A program made the translations under genes and the position numbers. From positions 1 to 11,666 of the forward strand of contig DCUH01000038.1 of the NCBI GenBank assembly GCA_002327765.1: 11,666 nt of DNA, in the 5' to 3' direction. Of the stretch, positions 1 to 6,161 are shown piece by piece. The notes under the pieces were generated by a model, which was given only the letters and a program-made list of their open reading frames with translations, was not told where the DNA came from and made no database searches. The DNA comes from a bacterium UBA2219 (GTDB taxonomy: Bacteria > Desulfobacterota > Deferrimicrobia > Deferrimicrobiales > Deferrimicrobiaceae). How positions within the stretch are numbered: position 1 is the stretch's first letter; every line of letters begins with the position of its first letter.

Positions 1-25
1 GGATCTCCTTCTCCTGGAGCACCCG
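1..25 (+). repeat. terminal direct repeat, left copy (identical to 11642-11666)
   Basis: The first 25 bases are identical to the last 25. They encode RVLQEKEI on the minus strand in the same reading register in both copies. They mark either circular closure of an 11,641 bp sequence or a k-mer shared by two related regulator genes. They are not a transposon end: no target duplication or inverted repeat is seen. Confidence 0.9.
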
Positions 26-1054
26 TAGCAGCTTGGCCTGGATGCCCGGGGAGATCTCGGCCACCTCGTCCAAAAACAGCGTTCCCCCCTTGGCCGCCTC
101 GATCAGCCCCATCCGGTCCTTGTTTGCGCCGGTGAAGGCTCCGCGGACGTGGCCGAAGAACTCGCTCTCCAGCAGCGTTTCCGTGATGGCGCTGCAGTTG
201 ATGGCGACGAACGGGTTCATCGCGCGGGTCGATTCCCCATGGATGATCCGGGCGATAACCTCCTTGCCCACGCCGCTCTCCCCGGTGATGACGGCGGACG
301 ACTCCACCTTGGCGATCTGCCGGGCCAGTTCCAGGGTTTTCCGCATCGACTTGCTCTTTAGCCCCGTTTTGCCGAAGAAGCCGTTCCCGTCGTCGATCCT
401 GTTCTGGTGGGCCCTAAAGACTTTTTCCGATCGGACGAGCCGGTTCCTCACATCGTGGAGCACGGCCTCGATGGTGTCCGCCTTGAAGAAGGGGAGGTAC
501 GGCTCGATCTCATCGCCCCACGCCTCCCGGGTCCGCGTCTCGTTCACGCACAGGGTGTCCCTATTGGCGACGCACTGGCGCTCGATGCAGTAGACCTCCT
601 TGCCCATCATCCGGGAGCAGTACCCGCTGACGTATCCGGTCAGCGACCAACAGGCCGGCTCGAGGGAGATCCCCATGTGCAGCAGGTGCTGCTCGGCCTC
701 GTAGGAGTCCTGCCAGGTGTTGAACATCCGGAACGAAGGCTCCCATGTGATCTCGCAGTTGGCCACGTTCACGTACCCCTGCAGCATGTGGAGAGCGGGG
801 CCGCAGTCGGTATCCTTCAGCAGATCCGGGTATTCCTGGTCGAGGTTGTCGGCGGTGGCCCACCCGTGGGCGTATCCCATGCGGGTGAGTATGTTCCTGG
901 CCGAGAAGGTACCGAGGTTGTCGATGAGCTCCTTGCGCAGCAGCCCCATGGCCAGGGCATCCACGAGCAGCGTCCTGTGGCCCATGAACTGCATCGAGCC
1001 CCCCTTGGGGAGGAAGTGGAGCAATCGCTTCAGTTCCAGTTCGGCTGCCTTCAC
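1..1054 (-). CDS. XylR/V4R-type sigma-54-dependent activator, N-terminal part (runs off the left edge)
   Basis: This is a transcription activator that would bind an upstream enhancer and use ATP hydrolysis to open sigma-54 RNA polymerase. I read 351 codons from a GTG at 1054-1052, chosen because GAGGAG lies at 1065-1060, five bases upstream; the nearby ATG at 1073 is out of frame. Residues about 5-110 look like the XylR N-terminal sensor domain (LHFLPKGGSMQF near the start). Residues about 130-200 look like a V4R domain with several cysteines, which in this family binds small, often aromatic, effectors. The AAA+ domain shows Walker A GESGVGKE at 258-265, the sigma-54-contacting GAFTGA loop at 305-310 and Walker B GGTLFLDE ending at 329-330. 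The reading frame is open at position 1, ending in RVLQEKEI. It continues in register into the fragment at 11070-11666 if the window is circular. It is divergent from the large operon and is its probable regulator. The effector is unknown. Confidence 0.93.
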   Translation of the reverse strand, partial: MKAAELELKRLLHFLPKGGSMQFMGHRTLLVDALAMGLLRKELIDNLGTFSARNILTRMGYAHGWATADNLDQEYPDLLKDTDCGPALHMLQGYVNVANCEITWEPSFRMFNTWQDSYEAEQHLLHMGISLEPACWSLTGYVSGYCSRMMGKEVYCIERQCVANRDTLCVNETRTREAWGDEIEPYLPFFKADTIEAVLHDVRNRLVRSEKVFRAHQNRIDDGNGFFGKTGLKSKSMRKTLELARQIAKVESSAVITGESGVGKEVIARIIHGESTRAMNPFVAINCSAITETLLESEFFGHVRGAFTGANKDRMGLIEAAKGGTLFLDEVAEISPGIQAKLLRVLQEKEI

Positions 1055-1085
1055 CCGTTCTCCTCGGATTCATTCTTGTTGATAA

Positions 1086-1114
1086 ATCCTATCGACCCAT
1101 TCCATATATTGCAA
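1086..1114 (-). promoter_or_regulatory. possible sigma-70 promoter of the regulator gene
   Basis: On the minus strand, TTGCAA (1114-1109) and TAGGAT (1091-1086) are separated by exactly 17 bases, each matching four of six consensus bases. Transcription would start near 1079, leaving a leader of about 25 bases that contains the GAGGAG ribosome site. The -35 box lies inside the left arm of the inverted repeat at 1100-1136, so a protein bound there could repress the regulator's own gene. The match is weak and this is only a suggestion. Confidence 0.35.
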
Positions 1115-1136
1115 TTTCTATTTGCATAAAATGGAA
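1100..1136. promoter_or_regulatory. inverted repeat, likely enhancer (UAS) for the sigma-54 activator
   Basis: The left arm TTCCATATATTGCAA (1100-1114) and right arm TTGCATAAAATGGAA (1122-1136) form an imperfect inverted repeat around a 7-base spacer, with 12 of 15 positions symmetric. It sits in an AT-rich patch within otherwise GC-rich DNA. Its centre is about 100 bases upstream of the candidate sigma-54 promoter at 1221-1236, a usual distance for an enhancer bound by the Fis-type HTH of an NtrC/XylR-class activator. A weak IHF-like sequence (TACCAA at 1173-1178, then ATG at 1183) lies between them, where a DNA bend would be expected. Dyad symmetry and position are seen; binding is inferred. 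Confidence 0.55.
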
Positions 1137-1220
1137 ACCTGCGGGGAATAAAGAAAGCGGCGCAGGTGCGTCTACCAAATTTATGCTGTTATTTCAGTGT
1201 CTTATGGTGATTGCCGATTT

Positions 1221-1236
1221 TGGCACGAAACCGGCA
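1221..1236 (+). promoter_or_regulatory. sigma-54 (-24/-12) promoter of the operon
   Basis: TGGCACG at 1221-1227 is a perfect -24 element. The invariant GC of the -12 element is at 1234-1235, exactly ten bases after the GG, and is followed by AA. The two bases before it are CG instead of the consensus TT. Start of transcription is expected near 1247, only about 15 bases before the ATG at 1262, so the ribosome site GGAGG (1250-1254) would be almost at the 5' end. A divergent sigma-54 activator gene alongside supports the call. The element is also framed by a 7-base inverted repeat, ATTGCCG (1210-1216) and CGGCAAT (1232-1238). Confidence 0.75.
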
Positions 1237-1261
1237 ATTCTCCTCTTTCGGAGGATGCCCC

Positions 1262-1603
1262 ATGAGAAACAAAGCCCCCAAGATTGCATCGCTGCTTTGC
1301 GCATTCGTGTTCCTGGCGACGGGTGCCGCAGCATTCGGCGTGCAGGCGGAAAAACCCCCTACGGCGGAGCGGCATAAAGCGTATCGGGTCGATTGCGCCG
1401 GATGCCACGGGACAAGCGACAAGAAGCAGTTCGACCACAAGAAGTGCCTCGCCTGCCACGAGTCCTACGCCAAGGTCGCCGAGCGGACGAAAAAACTCGC
1501 GCGCAACCCGCACAAGAGCCATTACGGGGAAGTGGAGTGCAACGCCTGTCACCATGGCCATAAGGCGGATGAGTCCCTGTGCGCCCAGTGCCATCAGGAT
1601 TGA
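1262..1603 (+). CDS. periplasmic tetraheme cytochrome c, flavocytochrome c heme-domain type (copy 1)
   Basis: This is an exported electron carrier of 113 residues. The ATG at 1262 is chosen because GGAGG at 1250-1254 precedes it and it gives a clean signal peptide (basic MRNKAPK, hydrophobic core, cut near residue 29, VQA). Longer in-frame starts would begin upstream of the predicted transcript. Four CXXCH heme sites are visible: CAGCH 45-49, CLACH 62-66, CNACH 93-97 and CAQCH 107-111. Extra histidines (H38, H84, H87, H100) are placed as axial ligands. The order and spacing match the N-terminal heme domain of Shewanella fumarate reductase Fcc3, including the ESYAKVAERTKK stretch between hemes 2 and 3. 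Here that domain is a separate gene followed at once by the matching flavin domain, as in the two-subunit methacrylate reductase of Geobacter. It probably passes quinol-derived electrons to flavoprotein 1. The direction of flow is inferred. Confidence 0.92.
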   Translation: MRNKAPKIASLLCAFVFLATGAAAFGVQAEKPPTAERHKAYRVDCAGCHGTSDKKQFDHKKCLACHESYAKVAERTKKLARNPHKSHYGEVECNACHHGHKADESLCAQCHQD

Positions 1604-1641
1604 GCCGTATTGCCGGTCGGAAGCCGGAAAGGAGACAAGAA

Positions 1642-3183
1642 ATGAAGAAGGCAGTAACCGGGACATTCATGCTCATCTGCCTTGCGGCGGCGTTTTTCGT
1701 CGCTTTAACGGGCGGGAGCGCCCGCGCCGAGCAGAGGCTGCAGGCGGACGTTGTCATCATCGGCGCCGGATCGGCGGGATTGAGCGCGGCGCTGACCGCC
1801 GCCCAGGGAGGCGCCACGGTCATCCTCCTGGAGAAGGACCGGGTGGTCGGCGGCACCGGGAATTTCGCGGAGGGGCTGTTCGCGGTCGAGTCCAAAATGC
1901 AGAAGGAGCGCTGGATCGGGCTTACCCGGGATCAGGTTTTTACGGAGGAGATGAACGATACCCGTTGGGAGACCAACGCTCCCCTGATCCGCCGGTTCCA
2001 CAACGAATCCGCAGCGACCATCGACTGGCTTGTGGCGCAGGGCGTGGAGTTCGAGGGCCCCTCCAAAAATCACTGGAACAACAATCCCACCTGGCATCTG
2101 GTCAAGGGCGAACGCCATGGCGCCCACCTGATCCAGGCGCTTTACGGAAAAATCAAGGAGAGCCCGAACGTCAAGGTGTTGATGGATACGCCGGGCAGGG
2201 AACTGATCGTCAAGGACAAGAGGGTCGTTGGCGTGAAGGCGCAGAACAAGGCAGGTGAAGCCGTCATCGCGGAGGCGCGCCACGGCGTCATTATCGCCAC
2301 GGGCGGTTTCGCCAATAGTCCCGAGATGTTGAAGAAATGGGCGGACGCGGGGGACGCCATCCCCGCTGCTCCCCTCAAGAAGACCGGCGACGGCATCAAC
2401 ATGGCGATGGCGGTCGGCGCCGCCGTGGAAACCATGGACACCCTGCAGTGGGTTTGCAGCATGGACGCCCTGCCGGGGAAAAGACCCAATCTCGAAATCG
2501 GCGCCATCGGCGTCGAGCCGCGAAATGTTTGGGTCAACCATACCGGCAGTCGCTTTGCGAATGAGTACATCGCCTTCGATTTCCCGTACGCGGCGAACGC
2601 GGTTCGTCGCCAGAAGGCGGCGTGGGCGATTTTCGACGAGGGTCTGAAGAAACATTACATGGAAAACGGCCTCACCGCCGGGCTGGGCATCCTGGTTCCC
2701 CCCGGAAAGAAATTCCCGAACTTCGACGAGATGTGGGACAAGGCGATCGCCTCCGGCAACCCGTACGTGGTACGGGCTTCTTCACTGTCCGACCTTGCGG
2801 CGAAGACGAAGCTCCCGGCGGATTTCCTGAAGCAGACCCTTGACGATTACAACAGGTCGGCGGCGTTAAACCTGGATCCGGCATTCGCAAAGGACAGGGA
2901 ATGGCTGAAGGTCATCGACACCAAGGGCCCGCTCTATGCCGTCAAGCTGAAGGAAGTGCTCCTGGCGACCGCCGGCGGCCCCAGGGTCGACGAATTCCTG
3001 CGCCCTCTCGACAAGGAAGGGAACATCGTCGCCAGTGGATTATACGTGACCGGCAACGACGTGGGCGGGATGTACACGAAGAGCTACACCCTCACCGCGG
3101 CGTCCGGATCGAGCTACGGGTTCGCCATCAACAGCGGGCGGATGGCGGCGAAGACCATCCTCTCCGAAATGGGAAGGAAATAG
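1642..3183 (+). CDS. exported FAD-dependent reductase/dehydrogenase, fumarate reductase flavoprotein family (copy 1)
   Basis: This 513-residue flavoprotein belongs to the FAD_binding_2 family (fumarate reductase, urocanate reductase, methacrylate reductase, 3-ketosteroid dehydrogenase). The ATG at 1642 follows AAAGGAGA and opens a Sec-type signal peptide ending in SARA, cut near residue 29. The FAD Rossmann motif GAGSAG is at 41-46, followed by ILLEKD and the GGTGNFAEG flavin loop. IIATGGFA and GLYVTGNDVGG are the other usual FAD contacts. No FMN-binding or heme domain is fused, so the partner is the tetraheme cytochrome 38 bases upstream. Against remembered Fcc3, the catalytic arginine position is F312 (NEYIAF), and the substrate-carboxylate His and Arg positions also differ. 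The C-terminus carries SYTLTAASGSSYGFA. A fumarate-like dicarboxylate is therefore an unlikely substrate. The real substrate cannot be read from the sequence. Confidence 0.88.
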   Translation: MKKAVTGTFMLICLAAAFFVALTGGSARAEQRLQADVVIIGAGSAGLSAALTAAQGGATVILLEKDRVVGGTGNFAEGLFAVESKMQKERWIGLTRDQVFTEEMNDTRWETNAPLIRRFHNESAATIDWLVAQGVEFEGPSKNHWNNNPTWHLVKGERHGAHLIQALYGKIKESPNVKVLMDTPGRELIVKDKRVVGVKAQNKAGEAVIAEARHGVIIATGGFANSPEMLKKWADAGDAIPAAPLKKTGDGINMAMAVGAAVETMDTLQWVCSMDALPGKRPNLEIGAIGVEPRNVWVNHTGSRFANEYIAFDFPYAANAVRRQKAAWAIFDEGLKKHYMENGLTAGLGILVPPGKKFPNFDEMWDKAIASGNPYVVRASSLSDLAAKTKLPADFLKQTLDDYNRSAALNLDPAFAKDREWLKVIDTKGPLYAVKLKEVLLATAGGPRVDEFLRPLDKEGNIVASGLYVTGNDVGGMYTKSYTLTAASGSSYGFAINSGRMAAKTILSEMGRK

Positions 3184-3186
3184 GTC

Positions 3187-3576
3187 ATGAAACGGTCATT
3201 GTTCATCGCCGGCATCGCCGCCGCGGTGATGGTCGTTTCCTTCGCCGGGCGTTCGCAGGCTCAGCCGGCGAAGGTCTCGAAGGCGCCTGATGCCCCCTCC
3301 GCGTCAGGCGCTTTTCTCGCGGACAGGCACAAGGCGGCGGGATTCCGCTGCGCCGATTGCCACGGAGAGGACCGGGAGGCCCTCATCCCGAACCCGGCCT
3401 GCCTCGGATGCCACGAGTCGTTCGAGAAGCTGGCCGCGCGCACCAAGGATATGCGCGTCAACCCGCACAGGAGCCCACACTTCAAGGACCTCGAATGCAC
3501 CTCGTGCCACGTGGGCCACAAGGCCGACGTCAACTTCTGCCAGGACTGCCACGGTCCGATATCCAGGAAGAAGTAG
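3187..3576 (+). CDS. periplasmic tetraheme cytochrome c, flavocytochrome c heme-domain type (copy 2)
   Basis: This is a paralogue of the cytochrome at 1262-1603, 129 residues long. It starts three bases after the stop of flavoprotein 1, which implies a shared message. The signal peptide ends at RSQA (residue 25) and is followed by a short Ala/Pro/Ser linker. The four heme sites are CADCH 55-59, CLGCH 72-76, CTSCH 104-108 and CQDCH 118-122, with candidate axial histidines H48, H94, H98 and H111. The blocks RHKA, CHES and GHKAD are shared with copy 1, and heme 1 to heme 2 spacing is identical, so the two come from one duplication. It has a basic tail (ISRKK) that copy 1 lacks. It most likely serves the flavoprotein encoded nine bases downstream, though cross-partnering between the two pairs is possible. 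Confidence 0.92.
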   Translation: MKRSLFIAGIAAAVMVVSFAGRSQAQPAKVSKAPDAPSASGAFLADRHKAAGFRCADCHGEDREALIPNPACLGCHESFEKLAARTKDMRVNPHRSPHFKDLECTSCHVGHKADVNFCQDCHGPISRKK

Positions 3577-3585
3577 GGGGGAGCC

Positions 3586-5112
3586 ATGAAGAGATACCGG
3601 TTGGAAGCATGGATCGTGGCGTTCGCAGCGCTCGCCGTCCTGGCAGGGGGCGTCCAGGCGGCCGACCGGCGGTACACCGCCGACGTCGTCGTCGTGGGCG
3701 GCGGGTCGACCGGCCTCGCTGCGGCCGTTACCGCAGCGGAGGGCGGGGCCAATGTCGTCCTCCTCGAGAAGAACCCGTACCTCGGCGGCGCTTCCAATTT
3801 CGCCGAGGGGCTGTTCGCGGTGGAATCGGAGCTGCAGCGGGCCAAGGCGTACGGTCTGACGAAGGAAGAGGCCTTCAAGCACATCATGGAGTTCGGCCAC
3901 TACAAGACCGACGCCCCTCTGCTGCGCCTGTTCGTGGAAGGGTCCGCCGCCAATATCGAGTGGCTGCGGGAGCGGGGCGTGGAGATGGAGGCGATCCACA
4001 TCTCCCCGACCGAGCCGATGGTCTGGCACGTCATCAAGAACCGGGGCCAGTACATCCACGGCGGCGCGCTCGTGACGGCGCTGCAGGACAAGCTGACGGA
4101 AAAGGGCGGCGTGATCCTTCTCCGGACGCCCGCGAAGAGGCTGGTCCGTTCCGGGAGCCGGGTGAGCGGCGTCGAGGCGGTGGACCGCAGGGGCAACCGG
4201 GTGGTCGTAAACGCCCAAGCCGTGATCATCGCCACCGGCGGCTTCGGAAACAGCAAGGAGAAGATCTCGCAGTGGACGAAATTCGACCCGGAGAAGTTCA
4301 AGCCGACGCTGCCGCTCAACAAGACGGGCGACGGGATCGTGATGGCGAAGGATGCCGGGGCGGACACGGAAGGCGAGAACCTGATGCTCCATCTCGGGAC
4401 GGAAGGAAAGGCGATCGTCCCGCTCGGCAACATCTACGGGATGACCTGGGAGCCGAACCTCTGGGTGAACCGTTCCGGCGAGAGGTTCGTGGACGAGGGC
4501 ATCGTGTTCAGCTTCCCGATGGCGGCCAACGCGGTCGGACGCCAGAGGGGCGCGTACGCCTGGTCCATCTTCGACGATGGCGAGGTCGAGCACGTGATGA
4601 CCAAGGGCGTCAAGCAGGGGATCGGCGTCATCATCCCGGTCATGACGAAACTCACGAAGCTGAAGGAAGAGATCGGGAACGCGGCCGCGGCCGACAGCGA
4701 CGCCTTCAAGGCGGCGGATTCGATCGAGGAGCTCGCGAAGAAGATCGGCGTTCCGTCCGAGGCCTTGAGGAAGACCTATGACGACTACAACCGTTACGCC
4801 GCCTGCGGCCGCGACCTGCAGTTCTTCAAGGCGGCCCGCTGGATGCGGCCGCTCACGAAGGGAAAACTGTACGCCGTCAAGCTGTATCCGTACCACTTCA
4901 CGTCCATCGGCGGCATCCGCGTCAACCGGGACATGGCGGTGATCGACAAGGACGACCGTCCCATTGAGGGGCTGTACGCGGGCGGCTGCGATATCGGCGG
5001 CCTGTACAGCGATACATATACGCTGTGGGCTTCGGGCCACGCGTACGGGTTCGCGGTCTATTCCGGCCGGATGGCCGGGGAAAGCGCGTTGAAGAAGATC
5101 GGGAAAAGATAG
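3586..5112 (+). CDS. exported FAD-dependent reductase/dehydrogenase, fumarate reductase flavoprotein family (copy 2)
   Basis: This 508-residue paralogue of flavoprotein 1 starts at the ATG at 3586 behind a GGGGGAG ribosome site. A signal peptide ends at GVQA (residue 25). The FAD motif GGGSTG follows the first strand (DVVVVGGGSTGLAAAV). The stretch NFAEGLFAVES is identical to copy 1, and the C-terminal Tyr-Thr-Leu...Ser-Gly...Tyr-Gly-Phe-Ala pattern is shared. At the position aligned with the Fcc3 proton-donor arginine it has F308 (DEGIVF), as in copy 1. The pocket segments differ between copies: HLGTEGKA and YHFTSIGG here versus WVCSMDAL and LLATAGGP in copy 1. The two enzymes therefore probably act on different or successive substrates. 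Electrons would pass through the tetraheme cytochrome encoded just upstream. Whether it reduces or oxidises its substrate is not decided by the sequence. Confidence 0.88.
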   Translation: MKRYRLEAWIVAFAALAVLAGGVQAADRRYTADVVVVGGGSTGLAAAVTAAEGGANVVLLEKNPYLGGASNFAEGLFAVESELQRAKAYGLTKEEAFKHIMEFGHYKTDAPLLRLFVEGSAANIEWLRERGVEMEAIHISPTEPMVWHVIKNRGQYIHGGALVTALQDKLTEKGGVILLRTPAKRLVRSGSRVSGVEAVDRRGNRVVVNAQAVIIATGGFGNSKEKISQWTKFDPEKFKPTLPLNKTGDGIVMAKDAGADTEGENLMLHLGTEGKAIVPLGNIYGMTWEPNLWVNRSGERFVDEGIVFSFPMAANAVGRQRGAYAWSIFDDGEVEHVMTKGVKQGIGVIIPVMTKLTKLKEEIGNAAAADSDAFKAADSIEELAKKIGVPSEALRKTYDDYNRYAACGRDLQFFKAARWMRPLTKGKLYAVKLYPYHFTSIGGIRVNRDMAVIDKDDRPIEGLYAGGCDIGGLYSDTYTLWASGHAYGFAVYSGRMAGESALKKIGKR

Positions 5113-5115
5113 TTC

Positions 5116-5142
5116 GAAAGGGAAAGGGGGGGAGAGGAGGAA
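5116..5142 (+). repeat. uninterrupted purine tract in the gap before the outer-membrane protein gene
   Basis: Twenty-seven consecutive purines follow the stop of flavoprotein 2. They contain several ribosome-site-like GGAGAGGAGG repeats, but the gene downstream has its own site at 5193-5198. The tract could bind ribosomes or an RNA-binding protein, or may be meaningless. Nothing else is evident in the 94-base gap. Confidence 0.4.
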
Positions 5143-5206
5143 CGGTTGCGTACCGCGTGACAAGGGATCGTCAAGAGGCTCATCAAAACGAAAAGGAGAA
5201 AAGAAC

Positions 5207-6124
5207 GTGAAAATCTCGGCTCTCAAAAATGCGAAGACCCTGGCGGTTCTCGCGGTGTTCCTTATGGCGGGCGCGGTCGCGTGCCCGGTTGCGCAGGCGA
5301 CGGAAGGCGGCGGGGGGGCCTATGCGGGCGGCGGTCAGGGCTTCCTCGCGGGCGTTCTGCCTCCCCCCGGCTTCTACTTCATCGAGTACCTGCAGCACTA
5401 TACCGCGGACAAGCTGATGGACGCCAATAGCAACCGGATTCCGGTTAACCTGAACCTGAACGTTTCCGCGGCCGTGCAGCGTTTCCTGTGGCAGTCCGAC
5501 ATCCCGGTCCTGGGCGGCCGATTGGGCGCGTACACCCTCATTCCGCTGGTCCACGCCAGCGTCGGGGGGGCGCAGAGCCGCAATGGACTGGGCGATATCG
5601 TCATCGCCCCGTTCATCTCCTGGCACTTCAACAAGAACTTCCACATGGCTTCCTCCTTCGACATCGTCATGCCGACGGGCCAGTACGACAAGTCGACCCT
5701 GGTGAATCTCGGCCGCAACTACTGGACCTTCGAGCCGGTCGTTGCGCTGACCTACCTCACCGACAACGGGATGGAGTTCTCCGGCAAGTTCATGTACGAC
5801 TTCAACACCGAGAACAGCGACACCAACTACAAGTCCGGGCAGGAGTTCCACTTCGACTATGCGGTCGGGCAGCACTTCGGCAAGTGGACGGCCGGCCTCG
5901 TTGGTTATGTTTACAAGCAGGTCACCGGCGACAGCGGCGCGCGCGACACCATCTACAGCCCCAACGTGGGCGACAACAAGGGCCAGGTCTTCGCTGCGGG
6001 TCCCGGCATTCGCTACGATGCGAAGAACGGCGTGAGCATCGAGGCGCGGTGGAACAAGGAATTCGAGGCGGAAAACAAGACCGAGGGAGACAGATTCTGG
6101 TTCAACGTGTTCGCGAAGTTCTAA
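5207..6124 (+). CDS. outer-membrane beta-barrel protein, phenol-degradation MetA-pathway family (PF13557-like)
   Basis: This 305-residue protein is probably a barrel channel for hydrophobic compounds. The start is a GTG at 5207 preceded by AAGGAG at 5193-5198. The Sec signal peptide ends around VAQA (residue 31); the cysteine at 26 is not in a good lipobox. After a Gly-rich stretch come LPPPGFYFIEYLQHY, then alternating hydrophobic and polar strands, the GLGDIVIAPFISWHF and MPTGQYD motifs usual in this family, and a terminal aromatic residue (FWFNVFAKF) typical of BAM-recognised barrels. Homologues occur in many aromatic and hydrocarbon degradation clusters, where uptake is assumed rather than proven. 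Its place between the periplasmic flavocytochromes and the cytoplasmic reductase suggests that it admits the substrate. Confidence 0.82.
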   Translation: MKISALKNAKTLAVLAVFLMAGAVACPVAQATEGGGGAYAGGGQGFLAGVLPPPGFYFIEYLQHYTADKLMDANSNRIPVNLNLNVSAAVQRFLWQSDIPVLGGRLGAYTLIPLVHASVGGAQSRNGLGDIVIAPFISWHFNKNFHMASSFDIVMPTGQYDKSTLVNLGRNYWTFEPVVALTYLTDNGMEFSGKFMYDFNTENSDTNYKSGQEFHFDYAVGQHFGKWTAGLVGYVYKQVTGDSGARDTIYSPNVGDNKGQVFAAGPGIRYDAKNGVSIEARWNKEFEAENKTEGDRFWFNVFAKF

Positions 6125-6161
6125 GCGTAATAGACCGCTCCAACACTGGAGGAATATCGTA

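Noticed and set aside
5146..5160. Tiny TTG-started frame of four codons behind GGAGG in the purine-rich gap, a possible leader peptide.
   Set aside because: Four codons with no amino-acid bias or attenuator structure; it is readily explained by chance.
3304..5226. Very long minus-strand open frame of 640 codons opposite cytochrome 2 and flavoprotein 2.
   Set aside because: It is a shadow of GC-rich codons. The plus strand has signal peptides, heme motifs and FAD motifs in place, and the minus frame shows no recognisable domain.
5207..5300. Lipoprotein signal (cysteine 26) for the barrel protein.
   Set aside because: The residues before the cysteine (AVA) do not make a good lipobox, and a type I site (VAQA) follows; the C-terminus is barrel-like.
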